Virus record (IMG/VR): IMGVR_UViG_3300036945_001177
Coordinates: 1 to 24,630 of that record
Source: a virus
Strand: one strand, 5' to 3'
Length of the DNA stretch: 24,630 nucleotides
Part shown: piece after piece, positions 8,464-16,065 of the stretch
Position numbering within the stretch: the stretch's first letter is position 1
Layout: each line of letters begins with the position of its first letter
The notes under the pieces: model-generated
Told to the model about the DNA's origin: nothing
Database searches by the model: none
Seen by the model: the letters and a program-made list of their open reading frames with translations, nothing else
Translations under genes and position numbers: made by a program

Positions 8464-8786
8464 GCGCGCTTCACGGTGACGACGACCGTCGGGTCGGTCG
8501 GATCGTCGGCCTCGATTTCCTTGATGGAGAGCTTGCCCGTGCCGTAGTCGAACGCCTCGCCCACCTTGGGCCAGAGGGGCAGGGCGTCGAGGGCCGCGCG
8601 GGCGATGAGGAGGCGCAGCCGCTTGGGCGGAGGCCCGAGCGTGGTATCGGTGCGCAGCGGGTCGCCGTCGCCCTGGTCGAGCACGCCGACGAGGGCCGCG
8701 CCCTTGAACGTCAGCGCGTCCTCCGTGCCCGCCTCGGCGGCGAGTTCGGCAAAGCCGTTGGCCAGTTCTTGCTCAAAAAGGTTCAT
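8460..8786 (-). CDS. Putative head-tail attachment protein (gpFII position)
   Basis: A protein of 108 residues, acidic at the N-terminus (FEQELANGFAELAAEAGTED). It continues with KGAALVGVLDQGDG, a Pro/Arg-rich turn and a final strand region (VVVTVKRA). Length, composition and position downstream of the capsid genes fit the small beta-barrel head-tail joining proteins represented by lambda gpFII (117 residues). It is the first gene after the intrinsic terminator at 8803-8840, so its expression depends on read-through or on an unseen promoter in the 96-base gap. The leader ends in CCACC directly before the ATG and has no Shine-Dalgarno. Confidence 0.6.
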   Translation of the reverse strand: MNLFEQELANGFAELAAEAGTEDALTFKGAALVGVLDQGDGDPLRTDTTLGPPPKRLRLLIARAALDALPLWPKVGEAFDYGTGKLSIKEIEADDPTDPTVVVTVKRA

Positions 8787-8802
8787 GGTGGAGGGGGTGA
8801 AA

Positions 8803-8840
8803 CAAAAAGCCCCGCCCGCCTGTAAAAGACGAGCGGGGCT
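8803..8840 (-). terminator. Intrinsic terminator after the capsid/cement genes
   Basis: On the minus strand the sequence folds into an 11-bp stem (AGCCCCGCTCG with CGGGCGGGGCT, one U-G pair) around an 11-base loop, followed by a run of T (complement of 8804-8808). The plus strand has no T-run after the stem, so the terminator works only for leftward transcription. It separates the highly expressed capsid and cement genes from the head-tail connector and tail genes, and would lower expression of the latter. Confidence 0.85.
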
Positions 8841-8882
8841 CCGGGTGATGGAACGACCAAGTTGCCAGCCAACCGAAAGGGA

Positions 8883-9275
8883 TCAGAACAACGGCGCGAG
8901 CGTGGCGCTCACGGCGGTATTGTCGCCCGCCGTGGCGGAGGCGGCGATGTTGACGCGGACGTAACGACGGGCGCTCGCGGGGAGATTCACGTCGCGCACG
9001 GCGGCAGCGGCACCGACACCGCCCCCGCCCGTGATGACGAGCGTGGCGAGTTCAGGGATCGCCGCAAACGAGCTGTTGTCGGCGGAGTCCTGAAAGGTGA
9101 CGGTGATGGTCTGCGCGTTGGCGAGTAGGGGCGTGGCGGGAACGCTCACCCGCAGCTCCATCGCCTCCGGCGCGGGAGGCGTGCCGAAGTCGATGGAGGC
9201 CGAGTTGACGTTGGTGTTCTGCGCGGGCAGCGCGCGGGTGACGAGTTTTTCGGAGTCGATGAGAACGCGATTCAT
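8883..9275 (-). CDS. Bbp16-like capsid cement/decoration protein
   Basis: A protein of 130 residues. It has an N-terminal strand pair (NVNSASIDFGTPPAPEAMEL), TITVTFQDSADNSSFAAI in the middle and NLPASARRYVRVNIAAS near the end, the pattern of the Bordetella phage Bbp16 family. Members attach to the outside of the capsid and stabilise it. The gene follows the major capsid gene (49-base gap) and precedes a strong terminator, consistent with a product needed in hundreds of copies. The leader is pyrimidine-rich (CCTCCTCGCC before the ATG) with no Shine-Dalgarno. In lambda the decoration gene D precedes the capsid gene; here the order is reversed. Confidence 0.8.
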   Translation of the reverse strand: MNRVLIDSEKLVTRALPAQNTNVNSASIDFGTPPAPEAMELRVSVPATPLLANAQTITVTFQDSADNSSFAAIPELATLVITGGGGVGAAAAVRDVNLPASARRYVRVNIAASATAGDNTAVSATLAPLF

Positions 9276-9324
9276 GGCGAGGAGGAGGGAGGAGGTTGCG
9301 GTTGGCTATGCCCGATCAGGAAGA

Positions 9325-10260
9325 TCAGACCTCGGTGTCGGAAATGCTGTCGGTTACGACGATGGGGATGCCGTTCGACTCGGTGGGCTGAGGGGCGAAG
9401 ATCGAGCCACCTATGCCCTGACGGTTGGTGGTGGCGGAGCGCGAACGCTGGAGCTGGTAGGCGCTCCGGCGGGTCATGAACAGCACGTCGGGGCGGTTGC
9501 CCACGGGCATCTTGGAAAGCAGCTCGGCGACGGCGGCGTCGGTCACGTGCTTGGTGGCGTCGTGCGCGGTGCCGCTGGCGTCGATCTGGCGGATGGCCCC
9601 GACCGAGTAGATTGAGTTCACCTGGAGGCCCATCCACATGGTGATGTCCGCCACGAAGGAGGGGATGCCCTTGCCGTCGGAGCCGTAGATCACCTGCTCC
9701 TTGAAGTCGGACATGGAGAGGGTCGAGCCCTGACCGAAGACGTAGCTGACATCCTGCGCGCCGAACTTGGCGGCGACGACCGAGCTGCGCACGTTGCCAG
9801 CGCCCGCGAGGTCGATGCGCAGACCGGCGGTGATGGAGTCCATCAGGCCGGGGAAGCCCTTGGCGTCGTTGGCCGCGCCGTAGAAGGTCTGCTTGCCGAG
9901 GTGGAGGAGACCGCCCCGGAGGCGGCTGGAGGCGGCGAGCGCCTGGAGGTCTTCGAGGGTGTCGCCCTGCGCCATGATAGCGGCCTTGTCCACGGTCACG
10001 AGGTCGCGGAAGAGGTAGCACGAGACCAGCTTGTTCTCGAAGTCGTCGGGGCTGGCGGCGGTGATGCCCTCGTTCACGTTGGCGAAGCGTCCACCGGTCA
10101 CGTTCTTGCGCGTGACGGTCTGGAAGTTGATCCCGGCGATGATGCGGCCGGGGATGGTGTTCACCTCGGGGGCGACGACGCGGTTTTCCTCAATGAGGCC
10201 GACGGTGGCGTCGTTACCCTTGAGCTTGGTGAGTTCGAGCAGAGTGGCGTAGTTGGGCAT
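9325..10260 (-). CDS. Major capsid protein (HK97 fold expected)
   Basis: A protein of 311 residues. The N-terminal helix (MPNYATLLELTKLKGNDAT) leads into VGLIEENRVVAPEVNTIPGR and INFQTVTRKNVTGGRFANVN. This succession is typical of the group of capsid proteins that keep an N-terminal arm and strand before the A domain (GP7-like family). Later come LHLGKQTFYGAANDAKGFPG, MWMGLQVNSIYSVG, ADVTDAAVAELL-type helices and LFMTRRSAYQLQRSR near the C-terminus. The gene sits between scaffold and cement genes as in many siphophages. It should form the icosahedral shell after scaffold-guided assembly and S49 protease processing. Start at 10260; the leader is A/C-rich without a Shine-Dalgarno. Confidence 0.9.
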   Translation of the reverse strand: MPNYATLLELTKLKGNDATVGLIEENRVVAPEVNTIPGRIIAGINFQTVTRKNVTGGRFANVNEGITAASPDDFENKLVSCYLFRDLVTVDKAAIMAQGDTLEDLQALAASSRLRGGLLHLGKQTFYGAANDAKGFPGLMDSITAGLRIDLAGAGNVRSSVVAAKFGAQDVSYVFGQGSTLSMSDFKEQVIYGSDGKGIPSFVADITMWMGLQVNSIYSVGAIRQIDASGTAHDATKHVTDAAVAELLSKMPVGNRPDVLFMTRRSAYQLQRSRSATTNRQGIGGSIFAPQPTESNGIPIVVTDSISDTEV

Positions 10261-10302
10261 GGCAGATGGGTTTTAAGGGTGGCGGTTGAAAGGGTGCGGA
10301 GA

Positions 10303-10731
10303 TCAGTTGCCCGCGCGCTTCTTCGCGAAGAAGTCGGCGACGCGGTTAAGGCCGGTGGCGGCGGTGGGCTTGGTGCCCTGGGTGCCGGGTGCGTCGCCGC
10401 CGGTCGGGTCGGCGGAAAGGGGGGCGGGTTGCCCGACCTTGGCCATGATCGCGGTGGCGAGCTGGTCGGCGGTCTTGGCCTCGGCCTTGAGCTTGGCGTT
10501 CTCGGTGCTTAGGGCGTCGCGCTCGCCCTTCACGGTAACGACCTCAGCGCGAACGGTGACGACCTCGTTGCGGGCGGCGTCGCGCTCGCCCTCTGCGACG
10601 GACTTGGCGGTGACGGCCTCGTCACGCGCGGAGAGGGCGGCGACCTTGGCCTCGTTCGCGGTGGTCAACTCGGCGGTCAGGTTGCCCATCTTCGCTTCGA
10701 GTTCCTGAATCTGCTCGGGGAGAGTCTTCAT
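10303..10731 (-). CDS. Coiled-coil scaffolding protein (Nu3-like position)
   Basis: A protein of 142 residues. Residues 1-95 form a near-continuous heptad coiled coil (IQELEAKMGNLTAELTTANE, then SARDEAVTAKSVAEGERDAA), rich in Ala, Glu and Val. A Pro/Gly/Thr-rich linker follows (about 100-125), then a basic C-terminal helix ending FFAKKRAGN. A basic C-terminus that binds capsid protein is the known layout of scaffolding proteins. The gene lies between the S49 protease and the major capsid gene, where lambda has Nu3. The hairpin repeat (copy 2) fills most of the gap to the protease stop. Confidence 0.75.
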   Translation of the reverse strand: MKTLPEQIQELEAKMGNLTAELTTANEAKVAALSARDEAVTAKSVAEGERDAARNEVVTVRAEVVTVKGERDALSTENAKLKAEAKTADQLATAIMAKVGQPAPLSADPTGGDAPGTQGTKPTAATGLNRVADFFAKKRAGN

Positions 10732-10735
10732 GTTT

Positions 10736-10761
10736 TCTTACCCAAGTGCGCGGCTTCCACT
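10736..10761 (-). repeat. Intercistronic hairpin repeat, copy 2
   Basis: On the minus strand the repeat begins at the stop codon of the S49 gene (TGAGTGGAAG) and ends 4 bases before the scaffold ATG (TTGGGTAAGAA). It is the most diverged copy; its centre is CCGCGCA instead of GCGCGGC, while the flanks are kept. Confidence 0.7.
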
Positions 10762-11597
10762 CAGCGCCGCATCGCGCGCAGCGCGGAGGCGGTTTTGATG
10801 GCGCGGTCGAGCGACCCCACCTCGTCAATCAGACCCACGGAAAGCGCCTCGTCTCCGACGAAGGTCTGGCCGCGCATGGTGTCGTCCGCCACGCCGGGGC
10901 GGCGCGCCTTCACCGTGCGCTTGAACATCTCGCCGTGCGCGTTGGCCACCCGCTTGATTTGCGCCTCCTGCTCGGGCGTCAGCTTGGTTCCGGGGATGCC
11001 CGCGCCCTTGAACGTCGCGCCGTCGTTGGTGATGACCTTCCGCTCGATGCCCATCTGCTCGTAGGCTTTCGACACGTCGAGGAACGAGATCACCGTGCCG
11101 ATGCTGCCCACCGTGGCGGAGCGCGTCGCGATCACCGCGTTTGCTTGGGAACCGACCTGGTAGGCCGCGCTCGCCATCACGCTATCCGTGAAGGCCACCA
11201 CCGGCTTGCCGCCCCGCTCCGCGTAGGCGCGCACACGATCTGCCAGCTCGGGCGAGCCGTTCGCGGTGCCGCCCGGCGAGCCAAATTGAAGGACGAGCGC
11301 GTTTACACGCGGGTCGGTCATCGCGCGATCCATCGCCTCGCCGATTTCCTGCGTGCAGGTCATGCCGAGATACTTCTTTTCTGCCCGCGAAGGGCGCACG
11401 CACGTCATGCCGTTGACCGGCAGCACCGCCACCCCGCCATCCATCACGGAGTAATCGGGCTTTTCCGCCTTGTCCTCCTCGTCATCGAAGAAAAACGACT
11501 GCGGCGCGAGCCCCGCCAGCGCCTCAACGAGGGCGGCGTGGGCGGTCGCGGTCACAAGCCAAGGCTCAAAGGCGCGGTGAAGGGAGAGGGTTTTCAT
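10761..11597 (-). CDS. S49 family capsid maturation protease (gpC-like)
   Basis: A protein of 278 residues. I chose the ATG at 11597 because it overlaps the portal stop as ATGA and starts at the conserved-looking MKTLSLHRAFEPWLV. Core motifs are VAVLPVNGMT, VNALVLQFGSPGG (oxyanion-type glycine turn), PVVAFTDSVMASAAYQVGSQ with the likely nucleophile Ser before AAY, and a downstream FKGAGIPGTKLT carrying candidate Lys partners of the Ser/Lys dyad. These are the marks of SppA/S49 proteases. Placed between portal and scaffold, it is the counterpart of lambda gpC, which trims head proteins after procapsid assembly. Unlike lambda, the scaffold is a separate gene with its own leader, not an internal start. 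Confidence 0.9.
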   Translation of the reverse strand: MKTLSLHRAFEPWLVTATAHAALVEALAGLAPQSFFFDDEEDKAEKPDYSVMDGGVAVLPVNGMTCVRPSRAEKKYLGMTCTQEIGEAMDRAMTDPRVNALVLQFGSPGGTANGSPELADRVRAYAERGGKPVVAFTDSVMASAAYQVGSQANAVIATRSATVGSIGTVISFLDVSKAYEQMGIERKVITNDGATFKGAGIPGTKLTPEQEAQIKRVANAHGEMFKRTVKARRPGVADDTMRGQTFVGDEALSVGLIDEVGSLDRAIKTASALRAMRR

Positions 11598-13075
11598 TTT
11601 TGGGCGGGTGTTGGAGGGTTGTTCGTGCCGGGTTGCCCCTGCGCCATGTTGGCGTTGGGCGTAGAGAGCTGGAGCATCTGCATGGCCTGCATCACCGGTA
11701 TCCCGTGCTTTTTGGCTATGCGTCCGGCGCGTTCGAGGAGGTCGTCCACCTCGCGCTCCTTTTGGGAGCGTCCCTCCTGCCAGTCCATGCCGCGCCGTCC
11801 GAAGTGCTCGGCCTCCGTCATCAGGCCCATCTTCACGTCCTCGCGGTCGTTGTTGGCGTCGCGCCCGGCGTCCACCGTCAGCTCGGCGGGCCGCTGCCAG
11901 CGCACGCGCCACGCGTCTTTCACCGGGGCGAGGTCGCCGCGCTGGATCGCCGAGGAGATCACCCAGAACCACAGCCGGTTCAAAAGCATCGTCTCCATGA
12001 GGTCTTGCCGCTCGCGGAAACGCCGCTGCGCCTTCTCCAAAACGAAGCGTTGCGCGGTGCCGCCCAGCCGCTCCGGGTTCCAGATAAATTCATAGGGCAC
12101 GCCAAGGCCGGTCGCCATGTCGCGGATCAGGTGGTCGAGAAAGCCCGTGAACGTCGGCGAGGGCCGGTTGCTCGTCCACGGCGTCATGTCCTCGTCGGTC
12201 GCGATGACCTTCGTTTCCCCGGCGCGAGACTCCGCGATGACGACTTTCTTGCCGTCCACCGTCACCTCTTCGTCCGTCCAGTCGGCGGGGTCGGCCTCGC
12301 CGCTTTTAGTCTTCAGAAGCGCCCACGTCTGCGCGTCCTTCTTCTGCCCCACCTTCTCGTAGTCGAGGATGTCCTTCCGGTCGTGGAGGGTGTTGATAGC
12401 GTGGTAAAGCGCGGTCACTCCGCGCACCATGTCGGCGCGCTCTCCGTCGAAAAGGAGGATGAAATCCGACGCCGGAACCTCGCGCGTCTGCTTCGCCCCG
12501 AACGCGTCAACCGTCACGATGCGATAGGCCAGCGGGCGACCGGCCACGTTTACACGCACTCCATCAAACCACTCCGAGCCGTCGCCCTGCGTGCCGCTCA
12601 CGTCCGCGCCGTCGCCGATCCGGTGCGACTCGATCACCTGGAGCTGGGGAAAGCCGCTCTCCGTCTTCACGAACATGATCCCCACGTCGCCGTCGCGGTC
12701 GATGGCGATGGAGAGGATGCGCTGGAGCCGGTTGAAATGGTAGCGCCCGGTCACGTCCGCCACCTTGCACCACTCCCGCCAGTAGGCTTCCGCCGCGTCG
12801 TTCCACGCCTGATCCTCGGTCTGCGCCTGCGGGATAAGCCCCGAGCCGACCGAGTAGCGCGCGATGTCGTTGATCGAGCCGCGCGCAAAACCGTCGTTGC
12901 CGTAGAGGCTGCGGGCCTTCGCCAGCATCTTCACCCGCGACCAGCGCGGCACGTCGCGGCGCGAGTCCTGCGGGACGCTGCTGATGGTGGTGCGGTGGCG
13001 GGAGTCGCCCGATGCCTCGTGCAGCGTCGAGACGCTAAACCCGAGCATGCGGCCGAGACGTTGTGATAACTTCAT
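11594..13075 (-). CDS. Portal protein, lambda gpB family
   Basis: A protein of 493 residues, close to the usual lambda-family portal length. It has the family's N-terminal features (VPRWSRVKMLAKARSLYGND, then GFARGSINDIARYSVGSGLI), the central VIESHRIGDG and VTALYHAINTLHDRKDILDY, then LGVPYEFIWNPERLGGTAQR and FVLEKAQRRFRERQ. A disordered Gln/Pro/Asn-rich tail ends it. It would form the dodecameric ring at one capsid vertex through which the terminase pumps DNA. The gene lies between gpW and the S49 protease exactly as in lambda. A GTTTAAAC palindrome precedes the start by 16 bases; the leader contains AACGACCAA and no clear Shine-Dalgarno. Confidence 0.95.
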   Translation of the reverse strand: MKLSQRLGRMLGFSVSTLHEASGDSRHRTTISSVPQDSRRDVPRWSRVKMLAKARSLYGNDGFARGSINDIARYSVGSGLIPQAQTEDQAWNDAAEAYWREWCKVADVTGRYHFNRLQRILSIAIDRDGDVGIMFVKTESGFPQLQVIESHRIGDGADVSGTQGDGSEWFDGVRVNVAGRPLAYRIVTVDAFGAKQTREVPASDFILLFDGERADMVRGVTALYHAINTLHDRKDILDYEKVGQKKDAQTWALLKTKSGEADPADWTDEEVTVDGKKVVIAESRAGETKVIATDEDMTPWTSNRPSPTFTGFLDHLIRDMATGLGVPYEFIWNPERLGGTAQRFVLEKAQRRFRERQDLMETMLLNRLWFWVISSAIQRGDLAPVKDAWRVRWQRPAELTVDAGRDANNDREDVKMGLMTEAEHFGRRGMDWQEGRSQKEREVDDLLERAGRIAKKHGIPVMQAMQMLQLSTPNANMAQGQPGTNNPPTPAQK

Positions 13076-13091
13076 GGGGTGGGCCTTGGTC

Positions 13092-13099
13092 GTTTAAAC
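13092..13099. repeat. GTTTAAAC palindrome, copy 4
   Basis: It overlaps the stop codon of the gpW gene (GTT-TAA) and lies 16 bases upstream of the portal start. Confidence 0.6.
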
Positions 13100-13378
13100 G
13101 CCGCCGCTTGGGACGGCGGAGAAGTCGGGCAGGATGCTGCGCACGCGCCGCCCGTAGGTTGTCGGGTTGGCCCGTTTCAGGGCCGCGTTGATCTCCAAAA
13201 GGTCGGTCGTCAGCTCGCCCAGCGTCATGTTCTGCTTGGCGAACGCCTTCCCTCCGCCGCTCACCGAGGCGAAGCGTTTGCCTTGGCGCGCGGCGGCGAG
13301 CTGCGCGAGCGCGTCGGTGCGCATCTGGAGCAAGGTCGCCTCCTGAAGCCCGTAGTAAATTCCGGTGATGCTGGCCAT
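13094..13378 (-). CDS. Head-to-tail joining protein, gpW-like
   Basis: A protein of 94 residues. The ATG at 13378 was preferred because the conserved part starts there (MASITGIYYGLQEATLLQMR) and the sequence upstream belongs to a repeat. It contains ALAQLAAARQGKRFASVSGG, which parallels the lambda gpW segment with a Lys-Arg turn, and a second helix (LTTDLLEINAALKRANPTTY) ending in YGRRVRSILPDF. In lambda gpW fills the connector below the portal and is required before gpFII can bind. The gene lies between large terminase and portal, the same place as lambda W. Copy 3 of the hairpin repeat runs straight into its start codon (GTAGAATG), so the ribosome must load on or next to that hairpin. Confidence 0.85.
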   Translation of the reverse strand: MASITGIYYGLQEATLLQMRTDALAQLAAARQGKRFASVSGGGKAFAKQNMTLGELTTDLLEINAALKRANPTTYGRRVRSILPDFSAVPSGGV

Positions 13379-13403
13379 TCTACCCAAGGCCGCGCCTTCC
13401 ACT
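13378..13403 (-). repeat. Intercistronic hairpin repeat, copy 3
   Basis: This copy has a perfect short stem (AAGGC-GCG-GCCTT on the minus strand). Its last base is the A of the gpW start codon, and 12 bases separate its beginning from the large terminase stop. Confidence 0.75.
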
Positions 13404-13415
13404 GGCCCCACCAAC

Positions 13416-15347
13416 CTACGCCTTCGCTTCCACCGGGGCCGCTGCCGCCTCCTCCGCGTCCGCGTCCTCCTCCATCCGCCCCACCTTCTTGGACATGATG
13501 GCCGAGGCCATAATCATACACTCGCAGTCGAAATAGTGATTATCCTTTCGCTTCCGTTTCCAGACGTAGCGCACCCGCCCGCGAGCGTCCGTCTCCTCCT
13601 CGCGCGCCTCCGCCGTGATCTGCTGCATGTATTCGCGCGGCGCGTCCGTCGGGATTGTCCAATCCTGCTCCACCCCCGACATGGCGAGGCCGAGGATGTC
13701 CTTCACGCCGGGGTTGCTCCACAGGTAGAGCTTTATCGGCCTCACCTTGCCCTGCATGGACGTTCCGATGGCCGGGTCTGCGTGCGAGAGCGACCACACG
13801 CGGCGGACGGTCTTCCTCACCTTTTCGCCCTTCTCCTCGACCTCGACCGCCGCCATGAAGTCCGCCCGGTCGTCGCCACGGAACGCCTTCCATTTGAACT
13901 TCAGGCACGCCTTGTAAACCCGCCCCGAGTCGTGGGCCGAGTCGATTACGGTGTTGATCGTCGGCACGCCGAGCGCCATGCGCAGCGCCTCCGCCTCCTC
14001 CTCCGCTCCGACCATGCCAAACGCCACCAGCCGGGAGTTCTGCCCGTCGGCGGCAAAGGCCCGGCACACGTAGCGGTAATGGTAGTGCGGTTTTTCCTGC
14101 ACGTCGAAGGCGAGGAAAAGCGCGTCGCCCTCCTCGGTCGGCACCGTCAGCGAGCCGTCGCCGTTGCGCGTCGCCAGCACGTAATCCCGCTTTCGCTCCT
14201 CCAGGACGGAGAAGTCGTCAAACTCGCGCAGCCGATCCATCCACGGCTCGCCCAGCGTCTCCGTGACGAACTTCTTCAAGGGCTCGATGGCCTCCGGCCC
14301 GCCGAGCCTCAGCGTGCGGTCGGCGATGATCTTCTCCTCGACCACATCCCGCCAGCGAACGAGCGGCGGCAACATCGCGTTCCAATGCATCGACACCTTC
14401 GTCCTCGGCGCGGCCGGGTTGCCCGCGATCCAGTCGCCGACCGTGGCGATATGCTGCCGCGCGCGTGGTTCGTCCGGCATCAGGTGCCCGCACCCCGCGC
14501 ACTCGTAGCGCAGCGCCTCCGCCAAGGTGTCGAACGACCACCGCTTGCCGTCAAACGCCCCCGGCACGTCGCGCCAATCGCACGCCTCCTCCTTCGCGCC
14601 TACCTTCCGGCACGCCCGCAGTTGCTTCAGGACGAGCGGCTGGAGGTGTCCGCACGCCGGGCAGTTGAAATTCCACTCCAGTTGATTGCCCTCCTTGAAC
14701 GCGACGTGCATCGCGTCGTTCTCCTCCTTCGGCGTGGAGATCATCACCCGGCGCGAGTTCCAGAACGCGCGCACGCGCTTGGCCACGCCGTCCAGCGCCC
14801 CCGGCGGATACTCCGTCACCTCGTCCAGGAACAGCCACCGGATCGGCTTGGACTTCAGCTTGGACGGCGAGTTGGAGCCGTTGACGTAGATCGTCATCGT
14901 GCTGAACCGGATGGAGCCCAGCTTGACCTTGTGGCGCGCCTTGTCGCCGCCCATCTGGCTCAGGAGCTTTTTCGCCACCGGCCCGCACATCTCGATCATC
15001 GGCATCAGGCGATCCGTCACGAAGTCGTTGGCCTCGTCCTTCGCCGCCTGCACCCACATGGCCGGGCCGGGGTCGTTCTCCACCGCCCACAAAAGCAGGA
15101 TGATGATCGTGAGCGTCTTCGCCGACTGCGCCGAGCACATCACCGCGATGTCCTTCACCGTGTTGTCGGGGAAGGTCTCCATCAACTTCTTCACGAACGG
15201 CGAGTTCTCCAGGTGCCATTTCCCCGGATGCGGCGAGTCCTTGCCGAGCCGGACGTGTTTGCCCGCCCACACATGCGGCGGCGTGCGGTCGATGGGCCGC
15301 ATGCAGTCCGCGAAGACCTCGAACAACGCCCTACGCGTCGGGCTCAT
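13416..15347 (-). CDS. Terminase large subunit, lambda gpA family
   Basis: A protein of 643 residues. The ATG at 15347 (MSPTRRALFE) has GAGGAGG 8 bases upstream. The ATPase domain carries a deviant Walker A (CSAQSAKT, residues 71-78) and Walker B (WLFLDE, 171-176). Two Cys pairs (CPACGH, then CAGCGH) form a zinc-binding insertion typical of the gpA/GpA-like group. In the C-terminal nuclease domain VIDSAHDSGRVYKAC contains a conserved Asp expected at the metal site. It packages DNA into the prohead using ATP and cuts the concatemer; gpA relatives usually work at cos sites. The start overlaps the end of the small subunit gene by 17 bases. Confidence 0.96.
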   Translation of the reverse strand: MSPTRRALFEVFADCMRPIDRTPPHVWAGKHVRLGKDSPHPGKWHLENSPFVKKLMETFPDNTVKDIAVMCSAQSAKTLTIIILLLWAVENDPGPAMWVQAAKDEANDFVTDRLMPMIEMCGPVAKKLLSQMGGDKARHKVKLGSIRFSTMTIYVNGSNSPSKLKSKPIRWLFLDEVTEYPPGALDGVAKRVRAFWNSRRVMISTPKEENDAMHVAFKEGNQLEWNFNCPACGHLQPLVLKQLRACRKVGAKEEACDWRDVPGAFDGKRWSFDTLAEALRYECAGCGHLMPDEPRARQHIATVGDWIAGNPAAPRTKVSMHWNAMLPPLVRWRDVVEEKIIADRTLRLGGPEAIEPLKKFVTETLGEPWMDRLREFDDFSVLEERKRDYVLATRNGDGSLTVPTEEGDALFLAFDVQEKPHYHYRYVCRAFAADGQNSRLVAFGMVGAEEEAEALRMALGVPTINTVIDSAHDSGRVYKACLKFKWKAFRGDDRADFMAAVEVEEKGEKVRKTVRRVWSLSHADPAIGTSMQGKVRPIKLYLWSNPGVKDILGLAMSGVEQDWTIPTDAPREYMQQITAEAREEETDARGRVRYVWKRKRKDNHYFDCECMIMASAIMSKKVGRMEEDADAEEAAAAPVEAKA

Positions 15348-16065
15348 CGTCCGCCTCCTCGCTCGCCGCCACACCGCGCCGCTTCCGCTGCTTCTGCACC
15401 TTCCCCAGCCAGTTCAACAAGCCTTCCAGCACGCGATCCATCGCCGCGTTGTAGGTCTTCACGCCCTCGTCCACGTCCTTGGCCACCATGATGAGCTTCA
15501 CCGTGCCCGACGCCTCGCCGTAGAGATTGCCGCGCAGCTCCGTCGCCACGTCCGCCGCCGCCGCGATGATCTCGCTCCGGTCCAACAACTCGCCCCGGCG
15601 CTCCGCGTTGTCCAGCTCCAGGCGCTCGTTCACGAGGAGGAGCCGCTTTGCGTTTAAACGCGGCAACTCGTCTTCGAGTTCGTCGCCACCGACGCCGCCC
15701 GCGCGCCCGGTCTCGCGCATCCACCGCTTCCATTCGAGCACGGGCCAGCGCCCATCCGGTCGGGCCTTGGGCGGGCCGTTCCGGCGCAGCTTGATGTAGC
15801 GGTCGAGCTGCATGCGCGAGATCCCCAGCGTCTTCGCCAGATCGACCTTCGTCTCCACGAACGCCCGCGCCTCCTCCAGCGGCTCCTCGTTCGCCGCCGC
15901 CTGGATCAACGCCAGCTCCGCCTTCGTCAGGGTTTTCTTCGCCTTCAGCTTCTCCACCACGTTGCCCACGTTCGCGCGCAGGAGCTTGTCCGCCTGCTCG
16001 CGCGTGAGCATGGGCGGGGTCTTGGCGGCGGGGGCCGGGGTGGGCGGTGGGGGTTTACGAGCCAT
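15331..16065 (-). CDS. Terminase small subunit (Nu1-like)
   Basis: A protein of 244 residues. After a Pro/Ala-rich N-terminus it has a helical stretch (TREQADKLLRANVGNVVEKL). A helix-turn-helix follows (DLAKTLGISRMQLDRYIKLR) with the wing-like NGPPKARPDGRWPVLEWKRW, the pattern of Nu1/Nu2-type DNA-binding domains. The centre contains LNAKRLLLVNERLELDNAER, the usual small terminase coiled coil, and a basic tail (KVQKQRKRRG). It should recognise the packaging site and recruit the large subunit. The start overlaps the upstream ParB-like gene by 11 bases. Confidence 0.85.
   Translation of the reverse strand: MARKPPPPTPAPAAKTPPMLTREQADKLLRANVGNVVEKLKAKKTLTKAELALIQAAANEEPLEEARAFVETKVDLAKTLGISRMQLDRYIKLRRNGPPKARPDGRWPVLEWKRWMRETGRAGGVGGDELEDELPRLNAKRLLLVNERLELDNAERRGELLDRSEIIAAAADVATELRGNLYGEASGTVKLIMVAKDVDEGVKTYNAAMDRVLEGLLNWLGKVQKQRKRRGVAASEEADDEPDA
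15652..15659. repeat. GTTTAAAC palindrome, copy 5
   Basis: It is inside the small terminase coding region, spanning the Arg-Leu-Asn codons CGT TTA AAC. It uses the rare TTA leucine codon in a GC-rich gene. Confidence 0.6.

Noticed and set aside
15652-15659. TTTAAAC as a programmed frameshift heptamer in the small terminase (and at 23284 in the SprT-like gene)
   Set aside because: The heptamer T TTA AAC is in register in both genes, but the zero frame continues into conserved coding sequence. The open -1 frame after 23291 is typical of GC-rich DNA, and the same palindrome occurs in non-coding places, so a DNA or junction role is more likely.
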